Positions 11,373 through 22,575 of a DNA stretch of 47,932 nucleotides are shown one piece after another; within the stretch, counting starts at the first letter, position 1, and every line of letters starts with the position of its first letter. Location of the stretch: NCBI RefSeq assembly GCF_002999335.1, contig NW_020312195.1:1-47932 (forward strand). The letters run 5' to 3'. A program made the translations under genes and the position numbers. The notes beneath the pieces were generated by a model, which saw only the letters and a program-made list of their open reading frames with translations, was not told where the DNA came from and did no database searches. The DNA comes from Cyclospora cayetanensis (lineage: Eukaryota; Apicomplexa; Conoidasida; Eucoccidiorida; Eimeriidae).

Positions 11373-12391
11373 TTGCACTACACGCACACGAAAATTCTCG
11401 GCGTGCTGGACGGTTGTAGTTTCTGCAGTTGATTTCTCCGGGGATGCAGGATATATCGCCACGATCGGACCTCGTATTGCCTCCGCAGCCAGCGATAACG
11501 CCGTTGAATCGGTGCAGTATCCTTGTGGATGTCGCTGCGAACGACGTTTGGCACAAAAAGAGATTTTTGCCCCAGGGGCTGTTGCTGCAAACCCCCCTGC
11601 TGCTGCTGCTGCCACCGTTGAACCTGCAGTGAAGTGAATGTTGCGACAGCAGGACTGTCTTTGCTTAAGGCGTCAATCGGTGCGGAGGAGGTATCGGCGT
11701 ATAACGGCTTAACAACGGCGGCTAGGCAACAGCACGAGCAGCAGCAGCAGCCGTAGCAGAGGCCTTTGGGCAAGCGGCGACGGCACCCGCACAGAGCAAC
11801 GGGTAGAAAACGTTTCCAGGATAGCGTCTGTAACAATAAACACACAGCATTCCATCGGCAGATGCATCATCAGAGGGGCCAAGACAAGTCCAGCTCGCTT
11901 AGATGCCCCTGCGGGATACACAAGCAGCAGCACCAGCAGCAGCCGCGCTGCATGTCTGCATGTCTGCAGCTGCCGACACTCCCCCCCGCAGTGGCACGAC
12001 TTGTAAGATCCTGCGGAGAAATACATTTTTTTGGTGTCTTGTCCCTCCTCGGTTCCATTGAAACTCACCTTCCCCGGCAAAACACCAAGAACCCTGCGCG
12101 CTACCCCCTCTTTAGCCAACGGCGCGCAGACGCATCTCACCAACGCCAGCAGCTCCGACAGCAGAAGCGACACCTGCAAGAACGGCAACAGCTGCAGTGG
12201 CCGATGAAACAGAGGCCCTGCACTTTAGAGAGAGAGAGAGAGACAGGGAGAGAGAGAGAGAGACAGGGAGACTCGTTCTGATGGGCAGCAGCGGTCTATA
12301 ACCTGCAGCACTTCACGACTTTCCGGCAGCAGCAGCAGCGACAACGGCAACGGCAACGAAGGGCTTTCCAGGAGCGGCGACAGCAGTGAGG
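11373..12391. promoter_or_regulatory. Divergent promoter region of PSMA6 and YOS1
   Basis: About 1 kb separates the two start codons, which face away from each other. It contains short CAG/CTG runs and a GA microsatellite at 12226-12268. The frames on both strands are composition-driven and match no family. Both promoters should lie here, but I can point to no specific element. Confidence 0.5.
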
Positions 12392-12652
12392 ATGGCGCTG
12401 TGTCTCTTGCACCTGCTGGAGTGTGTGCTGCTGCTACTGAATGCTGCTGCAGTTCTGAACGCTGAGCGCTTCCTCAGGAAACTCCGGCTGCACTCAGTGT
12501 CTGCTGCCGCTGCGGCTTCTCCTACTGCAGCAGAGGAAGGGGGGTGGCGCATGCAAGTCGCCCTGCTGCTCTTCTCCATCCGCACTTATCTTAGAATACC
12601 CCTCGTCGCAGCGAACGTCGTGGTTATCGTCTTTGAGCTCCTGTTTGGCTAG
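12392..12652 (+). CDS. YOS1: Yos1/IER3IP1-like ER-Golgi membrane protein
   Basis: Intronless small gene for 86 residues, the same size class as Yos1 and IER3IP1 (about 80-87). In yeast, Yos1 works with Yip1 and Yif1 in ER-to-Golgi vesicle transport. An N-terminal hydrophobic helix (MALCLLHLLECVLLLLNAAA, residues 1-20) is followed by the family's VLNAERFLRKL, which corresponds to VLHEERFL in relatives. A short Ala-rich loop comes next. The C-terminal part (IRTYLRIPLVAANVVVIVF) ends in ELLFG, against LLLFG in relatives. The ATG at 12392 is used. A GTG two codons upstream is not needed. Downstream, the GCP gene starts only 167 bases after the stop on the same strand. Confidence 0.82.
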   Translation: MALCLLHLLECVLLLLNAAAVLNAERFLRKLRLHSVSAAAAASPTAAEEGGWRMQVALLLFSIRTYLRIPLVAANVVVIVFELLFG

Positions 12653-12819
12653 GCCCCTGCACCTGCCGCGACTGTACAGTTTCTGCTGCCTGTGCATGTG
12701 GCTAAAGAGACTGATGGGAGCAAGGCGCTGCCTCGAAAGCATCACCATCAGCAGCAGCAGTGTCGATAGGCAATGTAACAACAGCAACAGCAGAAACAAC
12801 AAAGCCAACCGAAATCACG

Positions 12820-15800
12820 ATGGCGAGCTCTGCCTTCAAAGAGCAGCAGGCCGCTGCTATCCAGCGGCTGGTTGCGGAATACGTGGAGCATCAGTTTCTT
12901 CGTGTCTTGGATATTCCTTTGACGAGCAACAGCAATGGCAACGGCAACAGCAATAGCAACGGCAACAGCAATAGCAACAGGAGTCGTGCAGACGACAGCG
13001 ACGCGGCTGTGACGGCAGACAACAAGAAGAGAGCCGTTGATTTTATGATTGAAGGGATTCAAAATCATTCCTTTGGGGTAGGTGGGGCACGTCCAGAGAC
13101 GGAGGGACGAACAGTAGCAAAATCAGCAACACCATCGGTGGCAGCCTAAGCCTGTAGTTAGTAGAAAGGCTAGGCTGCGCTACTCCAGTCGAAGCCAGTG
13201 AAAGGGAGTCTTTTTGTTGATGTGTTATGCAGACAGTGGACGGAGCTGCCGTCCTCGCGGAGTTGCAGCAGCTGCAACAGCAGCTAGAAGTGCAGCAGCT
13301 GCCCTTACATGCTGCTGCTCTTCAGTCTGCATGCGCGGAGTTTGTGGGTGGAACGCGAAGAGGCGGCGAGGACGGCGGCAGCAGGCGTGTGCAGCAAATG
13401 GATGAAAAGTGTGGAGCGCTGCTGCTTTTGCTGCATCTCTCAAAGGGCTTTTTCTCGGAGAGAGAGACTGTTGGCAGCAGTTCCTTGTTGTTTTTGCAGC
13501 ACAGCCGTCAGGTATCTCTTGCTGTTGCTATTGCTATTGCTATTGCTATTGCTACTGCTGTTGCTGTTGCTATTGCTGTTGCTATTGCTACTGCTGTTGC
13601 TATTGCTGTTGCTACTGCTGTTGCTATTGCTATTGCTATTGCTATTGCTGTTGCTGTTGCTATTGCTATTGCTGTTGCTATTGCTGTTGCTATTGCTGTT
13701 GCTATTGCTATTGCTATTGCTACTGCTGTTGCTATTGCTGTTGCTACTGCTATTGCTATTGCTGTTGCTATTGCTGTTGCTGTTGCTATTGCTATTGCTA
13801 CTGCTGTTGCTATTGCTGTTGCTACTGCTATTGCTGTTGCTACTGCTGTTGCTATTGCTGTTGCTATTGCTGTTGCTGCTGCTATTGCTGTTGCTGTTGC
13901 TATTGCTATTGCTGTTGCTACTGCTGTTGCTACTGCTGTTGCTACTGCTGTTGCTATTGCTATTGCTGTTGCTATTGCTACTGCTGTTGCTACTGCTATT
14001 GCTATTGCTACTGCTGTTGCTACTGCTGTTGCTGCTGCTGTTGCTGTTGCTACTGCTATTGCTGTTGCTGTTGCTATTGCTGTTGCTATTGCTGTTGCTA
14101 TTGCTATTGCTGTTGCTGTTGCTATTGCTACTGCTATTGCTATTGCTGTTACTGTCGGGGTAGGCGACCTGACTAAGAGCATGCATCAGCCTCTTAGGGG
14201 GTTTAAACGATTGCGGTTTGTGGAGATCCTCTTTGTTTTTTTCGCTATCTCTCTCTCTCTGTCTCTGTCTGTCCCTCTCTTTCAGCGTGCTGCTGCTGCT
14301 GCCGAGGAGCAGCAGAGGCAGGAGGCAGCGGCCAGGGCAGAGCTGCTACAGCTGATGCATCAGCAGTCTCAGGAGTATATGCTTTCTCCCAGCGTCAGCC
14401 GCAGCAGCAGCAGCGCGAGAAGCAGTCACCGCAGCAGCAGCTGCAGCAGCGAGAGTAGCGACGGTGCATGCGTGCAGCAGCAGGAAGCAGCTAGTCTTTT
14501 ATCCTTGTCCCTTCGGATAGGCGTTGCACCAAAGAGCGAGATGCAGCAGCAGCAGCAGGAGGAGCAGCAGCAACGGCTTGTGCAGGTACTACAACAGCAG
14601 CAACAGCTAGTAGAGAGTCAGCAGGCGCGCCGCTTCCACAGAATGGCTATCCAGCATCTCTCTTGGAAGCACCAAGAGCAGCAGCAGCAAGGGCCAGATC
14701 TCATGCGTCTCGAAAAAATGATATTAGAGGTAGGGGGGTAGTCTTGGTGGTGACGGTACTGATACTGCTGATACTGATACTGCTGATACTGATACTACTG
14801 ATACTGATACTGATACTGCGGATACTGATACTGCTGATACTGATACTGCTGATACTGATATTGATACTGCTGATACTGATACTGCTGATACTGATATTGA
14901 TACTGCTGATACTAATACTTATACTGCTGATACTGATACTGCTGATACTGATACTACTACTGCTGCTGATACTGATACTACTACTGCTGCTGATACTGAT
15001 ACTACTACTGCTGCTGATACTGATACTGCTGCTGATACTGATACTACTACTGCTGCTGATACTGATACTACTACTGCTGCTGATACTGATACTGCTGATA
15101 CTAATACTGCTGCTGATACTGATACTGCTGATACTGATACTACTACTGCTGCTGATACTGATACTACTACTGCTGCTGATACTGATACTGCTGATACTGA
15201 TACTACTACTGCTGCTGATACTGATACTGCTGATACTAATACTGCTGCTGATACTGATACTGCTGATACTGATACTACTACTGCTGCTGATACTGATACT
15301 GCTGATACTGATACTACTACTGCTGATACTGATACTGCTGATACTGATACTACTACTGCTGCTGATACTGATACTACTACTACTGCTGATACTGCAGCTG
15401 TTAGTGGGTGCGAGGCCAAAAGATTTATGTGTTTTTGCGTGCAGCAATTGGAGCCGCAGATCGGCAACAGCAACAGCAGCAGCAGCAGCAGCAGCGAAGC
15501 GACTATAGGAGCAGGGCAGCTTGCTCCTCCCCCTTTTCGCGTAGTTAGCTCCATCTCTGACAGCAGCACTCAGAGCCGCCATCGCCTTGTACGGGAAGTT
15601 CAAGTTGCTGTTTTCATACTGGGGGTGTCTCTGTCTGTCTGGCTAGCTGTCTGTCTGGCTGTCTGGCTAGCTGGCTAGCTGGCTGGCCTGCATTGCCGCG
15701 TGCTGGTGTTTCTTGCGACAGCGGTAGCAAAAGGGCTTTGCACGTTGCGTGTTTTCTGCTCGGTGTCTTTTCTGCGTTTTCTTTGCGCTTCTCACGGGAG

Positions 15801-16174
15801 GATGCACCTGCCTTTGCCGATTTTCCTCTTGATGATGGTGATTGTGATGGTGTTGCTTGCTTGCTGCAGGTTAGCGAGGCGTGGGTGATTGAGCGGCTGC
15901 TTGTGGCACTGGGAGCTGGCGATGGCAGTCCGCTACTGCAGCGTGTACGACCGTTGTGCAGCTTCAGGAGCAACAGCGGCGAGCTGCCTCAAGTGCTGCA
16001 GATAAATGGCTGCCTGCGGCTGCTGCATCTCTCAGCTGGTGCCCTCAAGAATGCGGTGGGTGCCTTCCTCGCAGGAGCTTCGGCAGTCCTCCTGCTGCAT
16101 TTGCTGCTAAGCCGCGCATTTGCTGCTGGTACGTCGCTGCAGGCGTTGCAGGAGCAACTGCACCAGCAGAAGCA

Positions 16175-16238
<64 letters not shown>

Positions 16239-19200
16239 CGCTTGCGCCGGGAGCCCGTCCCTATAGGCGTGGCAACGCATGCAGCCGCTGCTGCAGCGGC
16301 CGCTGCAGCAGCGGCTACCGAGCGGCAGCAACATGGCTTGTTGCCGCGTTCTTTGGCGGAGTTGCTGCTCGATCAGCCTCGGCAACAGCAGCCTCAGCAG
16401 CAGCAGCAGGAGGCGACGAAGGGGGGGTGGGGTCGGTGGTTGGAGCAGCAGCTACGCCCTGCACAAGGTCCTTGGAGTCGCAGTCTTGAGGCTTTTCTTT
16501 TTGCTGTGCAGCTGCTGGAGCGGCAGTGGACGGCGCAGCTGCAGCACATCCGGCTGCTGCAGTTGCAAGCGCTTCATGAGGAGTGGGGATCTGCATGCGA
16601 CACATACGACGCGCTGCAGCCTTCTGCAGCAACGGCAGCCTTGGCGACTGAGGGGCCTCTCCCTCCGCTGCCTTGTCTGAGCGAGGCAGGGAGCGCAGCG
16701 CGACACGCCTCCCCCTCCACTCGTCCCCCCACGCTGTTGTGGCTGCAGCAGCAGCTCAGCGGAGGACTGAGCTGCTGGACGGAGACGGCGGAGATTCTAG
16801 AGGCTGCTCTCAACGCGGCGGCATCCGACTGCAGCAGCAAGACATGTCCACTCGACGCGTCGGCAGTCACGGGGGCGCTTTTGCGGCTGCTGCTGCAGCG
16901 GCTGCAGCACGCGGAACTGCGCGGCGATCTGGTGCAGCAAAAGCTCCTTCGCTTCCTGCTGCTGCATGCGTCAGCCCCCCTGCTGAAGCATGTGGACTTG
17001 CTGCTGTGTTGCGGGAAAAGCTTGGACGGGCAGCAGGAGTTTCCCTGCGCAGATGCGACTGCAGCCGCGGCAGGCTTCGTACGCAGCAGCAGCTGCTGGT
17101 GGGGTGTCTTGCGGCAGTGTCTGTGTGACGCGGCAGTCACTGGAAATGCAGTGGCAGTGGCTGCAGCCTTGCGAGATGCAGCTGGAACGCTGCGGCGAGA
17201 TGCAGGGGGGTCGAGGGGAGAGCAGCAGCAGCAGCAAGAGCTGCAGCTGCTGCTGAACGACTGTCCATACACGGCTGCTGCAGCAGCCGCAGTGGATGTT
17301 GCAGGTGGAGAAGACGGCTTCTGCTTGAACATCACTGCTGCGCTTTTAGAGCTCGCAAAGGCTGAGCAGCAACAGCAGCAAGCAAGGCAGCAGCAGCAGC
17401 AAGCAAGGCAGCAGCAGCAGCAAGCACAGCAGCGGCGTGCTGCAGAGGCAGCAGCATTTGACACAAAGGGCCCCAGCAGCAGCAACAGCAGTAGCAGCAG
17501 CACTTCTGAGCTTGTGTTGCTGACAGACTTTTTGCAGCAGATCTACGAGCATTTTCGGAGTTGGCATTCGATTCCATGTTGCGAATTGCGACGGCAGAAG
17601 CAGCGGCAGCAGCACGCAACGCGTGCTGTAAATGCAGTGCTCGAGGCAGGGGGGCATTCGCGTCTTGCGCTCGCTGCAGAGGAGGCCGACACCTGCAGCA
17701 GCAGCCTCAAACGCTGCACGAGCGGCAGCGAAAGCGAAGCAGAAGATGCCGCTGCATGCGCGTTCTTGCTGGCTAAGGCAGACGCCTCTCCTCGGAGTTC
17801 TCGACAGCAGCACGTGGCGCATCGAGAGGCGAGATCGGAAGCGCAGAAGGCAATCCTGCAGCAGCTGGAGCTCGTGCCTACAACTCTGCAGCTGCAGCAC
17901 TTGCTTGTGATGCCTCTTCGGCAGCTGAGAACGAGTGGACGGCATCTTTTGCTGCTCGAGACGCTGCAGCAAGGCTTTGCTCTTGAGCGGATCTCAGCAC
18001 TGCGCGCGCTCTTCTCACTGCAGGTACAACAGCTGTTGTTGTTGCTGCCTCTTTTGCGTCTTTCCCCCTTTTCTCTGCCCCTGAGTGAATGCGGTCTAAG
18101 GCTCATGCCACCACTCTAGAGAGTCGGACACTCCCCGTTAAGGCTGCTGCTCTTGCTGCTGCTACTGCTACAGCGAGCGCGTCTTATTGCTGCTCTTACG
18201 TGTGTAGACACCTCCTCTTTTCGTGCAGGTTGAGCCTTGGCTGCTGCCGGTGCTGCGGCTTCTCTACGGGAGGGCAGACGCCCCTCTGGCACACGTCGAT
18301 CCTCTTTTGCTCAACAGTTTGCTTCAGGAAGCATTTGCGAGCAGCAGCAGCAGCAGCAGCAGCAGCGGTATTACCGAGAGCAAGCGGCAGCTGTTGAAGG
18401 CACTGGAGGGTCCTCAGACGGCTTGCCAGCAGCAGCAACAGCAACAGGGGAAAGACTCCCTCAGCAGAACGCAGCAGCCTGCGGCAGCAGCATTGCCAGG
18501 GCATAACGAAGGCGTTGCGTGGCAGTTGCACACCCGCATGCGCGCAGTGCTACGGGATGTAAGTGGCGATTCTGAATCTGTCCACGACAGCAGGAGGGGG
18601 AAGCAGAGCAACAGGAGTAGCAGTTTGACAGCAGGGGTAAGGGCGGGGTATGCCGCTCTGTATGCGGATCTCTTTTCACTGCAGCGGCAGCATGCAGCAC
18701 TCAGCGAAATCGTGATCTCCCTAGAGGAAGCTCCAGAAATCCTCAAGACGGCTTCCCAAAGAACGCTCTCCTTCTCCTGCATGCAGGTCCGTGAAGCATC
18801 CCTTAGCCGCATTTGTTTTGCCGCTGTTGCTGCTGTTGCTGACGCCGATGCTGCTGCTGCTGTTCTTTCGGGGGCGTTTGTGTGTTCGGCTGGTGCTGCC
18901 TGCATGTATATGGTAGAGTGCTCGCACTCATGCGGGGTGGAGGGAGGTGAGGGGAAGACACGAGGGAGAGTCTCCTGTCTTGCATCTGCCTTGCGTTATG
19001 AGTTTCTTCTCCTGCCGCAGCTAAAGCAGAGGAACCTTCGAGCTGGCATTCCGACTATTCTGCCTGAACAGGCCCTTGCAGCTGCTTCAGCGATTCTTGC
19101 ATTCACCTTGGAGCTGCGGCGAGCTGCTCTGGTGTCTGAGCACCTCCCGGAAGTTTCCCCTGTGTTGGCTGCTGCATTCCAGCAGCAGCGGCGAGGCTTC

Positions 19201-20517
19201 AGCGGCGCTGCCAGCAGCGCAGTCCTCGCTCAGTTCTATGGAAGAGTGCTATCAGCTAGGCACGAGCTGCTGCACCTGCTGCACGGGATGCATGCATATG
19301 CGGGTCAGTGTATCTACGCAACGGAGGCGCCGCTGCTGCGGCTGCTGCTGCAGTGCAGCAGCACGGAGGAGCTTGCTGCGCGGCATGTGCAGCACCTGCT
19401 TTTGCTGCTGGCTGTGCTGCTCGTTCCTTTGTCTCCAGAGGCAGCAGCGGCTGCCGAATCGGATGCAGCAGCGGCAGCAGCAGCAGCAGCAGCAGCCGCG
19501 AGTGGTGTTGGTGGGGTCACTGCAGCAGCAGAAGCAGCTGCAGCAGGTGTCATCCCCTCTTCACCCCTGAGTTTCGCCTTAAATGCTGCCGCAGCATCAC
19601 ACATTCTCACTTTGCTGAGAGCACCTTTGCAGTTGCTGCATGTCTTGCGGCGTGCAACGGCTGCTGCAGGACTGCAGCAGCAGCCTTTGTTGCTGCTGCA
19701 GCAAAACGATCCCCTCATGGTAGACTTCTCGGTGCCTGATGCTGCAGAGCAGCAAGAATCGCAGCAGGAGCAAGAAGCATGCAGGAGTGCGTCGCAGACG
19801 CCTCGAACTCCCCGCCGCTCCCTCGAGCGCTTCGACAGCAGCAGCCACAGCAGCCCGAGGGAGCGCATGCAGCAGCTGAGGCTGCAGCCAGTCCTAGGAT
19901 CGGCTGCCACTGCCACGATACGGAGATGCATGCAGACTGTAGAGGGTAAGTGCTGACTGGTGTTGTGCCGAGGCTTCTCCACAGAAAGACTCTCGCCGTC
20001 TTCCGTCTTGCCGCAGGGTGCTGCCGCAGTGTGCTGCTGCAGTGTGCTGCTGCAGGGTGCTGCCGCAGTGTGCTGCTGCAGTGTGCTGCTGCAGTGTGCT
20101 GCTCACGGCGGGCGATCAGCAGCATGCACTTCCTACAGGTAAGAAGCTTGGCAAAGCGAGGCCTCTGGAAGCTCGTGAAGATTCCACTGCTTGTCTTTTG
20201 CTGCAGCAATCCACTTCAACGCGCGGCGCGCTGGTGTGGCAGTTGTTTGCCTTGCGAAAGCTGCTGCTGCAGCACTGCCAGGGACTGGGGAGGAAGACAT
20301 TCATGACAATCCACGTGCTGCAGCAGCAGCAGCACGCGTGGCTGAAGAGTGTCACCACAGCTGCTACAGCAACCAACAGCAGCACCAGCAGCTACAGGCG
20401 GTGCCGTGCGCCGCCACTGCGTGCCCACAGGTAGCACAGAGACTCGCGCTACTCCTGGAGGCCTTAGACGGCAATTCCTTCTACACAAAATTGCTAGCTG
20501 CAGTGGTGCCCAGCTAG
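12820..20517 (+). CDS. Gamma-tubulin complex component, GCP family, very large
   Basis: Model of about 1,693 residues in eight exons: 12820-13077, 13233-13511, 14286-14729, 15445-15597, 15870-18023, 18229-18786, 19021-19945, 20207-20517. Phases close throughout. GCP proteins cap gamma-tubulin rings and nucleate microtubules. Three parts resemble the family. One is LLRFLLLHASAPLLKHVDLL in exon 5, where relatives have the segment ending in a DP..EF-type motif. The second is the long helical C-terminal domain: FTLELRRAALV, then VLSARHELLHLLHGMHAYAG, then LLQCSSTEELAARHVQHLL. The third is the very end, LLEALDGNSFYTKLL, where relatives end in LD.N..Y. Exon 5 alone is 2.15 kb and carries a poly-Gln tract and Ala, Ser and Leu runs. 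The size suggests the GCP5/GCP6 side of the family, but I cannot tell which paralogue. The exon 4 donor is ambiguous (15540, 15588 or 15597, all phase 0). A second ATG at 12760 would add 20 residues. Confidence 0.68.
13513..14152 (+). repeat. TTGCTN hexanucleotide array in GCP intron 2
   Basis: About 640 bases built from TTGCTA, TTGCTG and TACTGC blocks. The array fills most of the intron between GCP exons 2 and 3. On the gene's sense strand it contains no AG dinucleotide. The intron runs from 13512 (GTATCT) to 14285, after a long CT-rich tract and TTTCAG. Confidence 0.95.
14755..15395 (+). repeat. GATACT / TGCTGATACT array in GCP intron 3
   Basis: About 640 bases of GATACT, GCTGATACT and GATACTACTACT blocks between GCP exons 3 and 4. 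It again lacks AG on the sense strand. Higher-order units of roughly 45-60 bases recur in the second half, which suggests repeated duplication of short blocks. Confidence 0.95.
16160..16234 (+). repeat. CAG tract coding poly-Gln in GCP exon 5
   Basis: A run of CAG codons, lightly broken by AAG, codes for a Gln tract in frame with the GCP protein. This is the exonic, sense-strand CAG orientation, opposite to the intronic arrays of the same gene. Confidence 0.9.
20018..20103 (+). repeat. Short CTGCAGTGTGCTG tandem repeat in GCP intron 7
   Basis: Six or so units of a GTGCTGCTGCA / GGTGCTGCCGCA block inside the last GCP intron (19946-20206). Confidence 0.8.
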
Positions 20518-21028
20518 CTAGCTACCAGCTGCAGTGCTGCGCAGTGAGCTAGCTAGCTACCAGCTGCAGTGCTGCGCAGTGAGCTAGCTAGCTACCAGCT
20601 GCAGTGCTGCGCAGTGAGCTAGCTAGCTACCAGCTGCAGTGCTGCCTAGTGAGCTAGCTACCAGCTGCAGTGCTGCGCAGTGAGCTAGCTACCAGCTGCA
20701 GTGCTGCGTAGCTAGCTAGCTACCATCTGCAGTGCTGCGCAGTGAGCTAGCTACCAGCTGCAGTGCTGCGCAGTGAGCTAGCTAGCTACCAGCTGCAGTG
20801 CTGCGCAGTGAGCTAGCTACCAGCTGCAGTGCTGCGTAGTGAGCTAGCTACCAGCTGCAGTGCTGCGCAGTGAGCTAGCTACCAGCTGCAGTGCTGCGCA
20901 GTGAGCTAGCTAGCTACCAGCTGCAGTGCTGCGCAGTGAGCTAGCTACCAGCTGCAGTGGTGCGCAGTGAGCTAGCTACCAGCTGCAGTGCTGCCTAGCT
21001 AGCTAGCTACCATCTGCAGTGCGTAGTG
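20500..21028 (+). repeat. 31-35 bp satellite at the GCP 3' end
   Basis: About 16 tandem units. Each holds CTACCAGCTGCAGTGCTGC, then GCAGTGAG, and one to three copies of CTAG/GCTA. Unit length alternates between about 31 and 35 bases by gain or loss of one GCTA step. The array begins inside the terminal coding bases of the GCP gene: GCTGCAGTGGTGCCCAG, then the TAG stop, resemble a diverged first unit. It ends with variant units carrying CATCTGCAG. Confidence 0.95.
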
Positions 21029-21791
21029 ATCCGCAAGAGCTATGTAACGCGCAGCCAGTTGCTGCAGCACACGCATTCGTTCTTCTAACGCTTTGCCGCA
21101 AGACGAAGCTAGGCGCAGGGGCTCCCTGCTGCTGCGGTGCGAATTTGCAGCCAGCGTATATACAGTGTGCATTCGCAGGTCGTTGCTGCATGCATCTGTC
21201 TGCATGCAGCGTAAAGGGCTTGCCCGCAGAAGCGGTCGGTAGCTGTGCAGCGGAATTGTGGCAGCTTAGAGGAATACAGCACTTGCCTGCGCAGCGGCCG
21301 GCGGCTGTAGGAAACTCCTACGTGCAGTTGCTTAGTGGGGTGTTGTTTGGCAAGGCTGCAAGGGAGTTTAGGGGTGTTCCTACTCGAGTTGCCCACACGA
21401 GGCAGTGCAAATCGGTTTGTTAGAAAGCAATTGACAAGGCCCCTGACCTCCGCTGCTGCATACGCGGGAAGGCGGCGTGGCAGGAGCGCAATCTCGCTTG
21501 CTTGCCCTCTCGCTCTCTGTCTGTCTCTCCTTCTCTGCCATTGTCGGTTGACGGGCTGGAAGCTCCTAGGCAGCAGAGGGGCTGTATGTATACCTTGCCG
21601 CTTTTTACCGACCAGGGAAGCCACCTCCCTTTGGGTGATTCTACCGGCGAGCTAGCTAGCTAGCTGGCTCAAGGGCCTTCTGGAACCGATCGCCTCTTAA
21701 GTCCACCCCAACAGCAGTTCAGTGCAATCCTAGCAGCAACTGTGCTGCCCTCGCCACGGCTATGTGGCGACTGCCGCAACACCGCATGCTG
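21029..21791. other. Convergent spacer without a supportable gene
   Basis: Sequence between the satellite and the stop codon of the bS6 gene. Open frames on both strands (for example minus 21624-21109) show no family or exon logic. A GCTAGCTAGCTAGC stretch at 21651-21664 resembles the satellite's linker. Confidence 0.5.
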
Positions 21792-22575
21792 CTAGTTCAC
21801 CTCGGGGCGATGTTTGTAGCAATTATATGTCAGGAAATTGCTGCGATAGCGAAGCTTCTGCGTCGTGTGACGTAAGACTCCTCCTGTTGCCTGCGCAGCA
21901 GCACAGGGGTTCACGAGCAGCCGATTCCAGAGGGGCGCAGAGCAGGAAACGCATGCAGCACCATGATTTTACGCTATCCTCTCTACTTTCGTGCTTGCAG
22001 ATTTTTGCGTGCTCGCACAAGCACACAAAAAAAGCGCACAATTACACACAAAAAACAACATATACGCAAAAAAACATACATACACACACACATACATACC
22101 TGTAGAGCAGCATCCAGTTCTGCAACCGCTGTCGGCTTCGCACCAAAAGCGATGGCGACAACTCGACCAAAGTAAGCGGGAGATTCACGCGCCTTCTTGA
22201 TTCTGTGTCGCAGGAATATCAGCAGTGGTAGCGGCAGCAGTATGCATCTGCAGCCGCCGACTTCGTCCCATGCTGCTGCAGAGAGGCGCGGCTGCTGAAT
22301 ACATCTCGTCAGCCCTGAAGGCTGTGTTGTGCGCACCAGCCAACTTTGCAGCTGCATCAGTGGAGGAATCATGAGCAGTCCGAACGGCAGCAAGCGTGTA
22401 ATAAGAATTGCACCTGGCATTACCTGAAGGCAGTCTCTCTGAATCCAAGATCCCTTACTTCCAAAAGGCTGCCGTGATGCTTCGCAATGATCTGCTGTTG
22501 CTGCTGCAGCAGCTGCTGTAACTCTGCCCTCCCCACCCGACGCGAGAGCAGTATGTGCAGCTCGTAAAACACCAT
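21792..22575 (-). CDS. Organellar ribosomal protein bS6
   Basis: Three exons, in transcription order: 22575-22424, 22202-22100, 21890-21792. They encode 117 residues, the normal size of bacterial-type S6, which sits on the small-subunit platform next to bS18. The start MVFYELHILLSRRVGRAEL carries the YEL beta strand with which S6 proteins begin. HHGSLLEVRDLGFRETAFRI corresponds to the family's LGxRxLAYxI segment. AYFGRVVAIAFGAKPTAVAE followed by LDAAL, then GVLRHTTQKL, matches the S6 pattern of a Phe, then AxPxxVxELD, then VLRxxxxKL. Phases across both introns are exact (AG|A and CAG|GCA). There is no obvious N-terminal targeting extension, as in some mitochondrial S6 proteins. Mitochondrion is therefore more likely than apicoplast, but this is inference. 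Confidence 0.85.

Noticed and set aside
11373..11615. N-terminal extension of PSMA6
   Set aside because: The conserved alpha-subunit N-terminus begins at 11372. The extension is low-complexity and would block the gate region of the 20S ring.
13309..14186. Long poly-Leu, poly-Cys/Tyr, Ser/Asn and Ala/Thr frames on both strands
   Set aside because: All are readings of the same TTGCTN array in different frames. Splice sites and family similarity place the array in a GCP intron.
14663..15603. Long Leu/Ile, Ser/Ile and Ser/Ala/Val frames
   Set aside because: Readings of the GATACT array in GCP intron 3; no family, and all frames are open because the array lacks stops.
20500..21028. Possible CRISPR-like array
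   Set aside because: Units are contiguous with no unique spacers and the genome is eukaryotic. It is a satellite.
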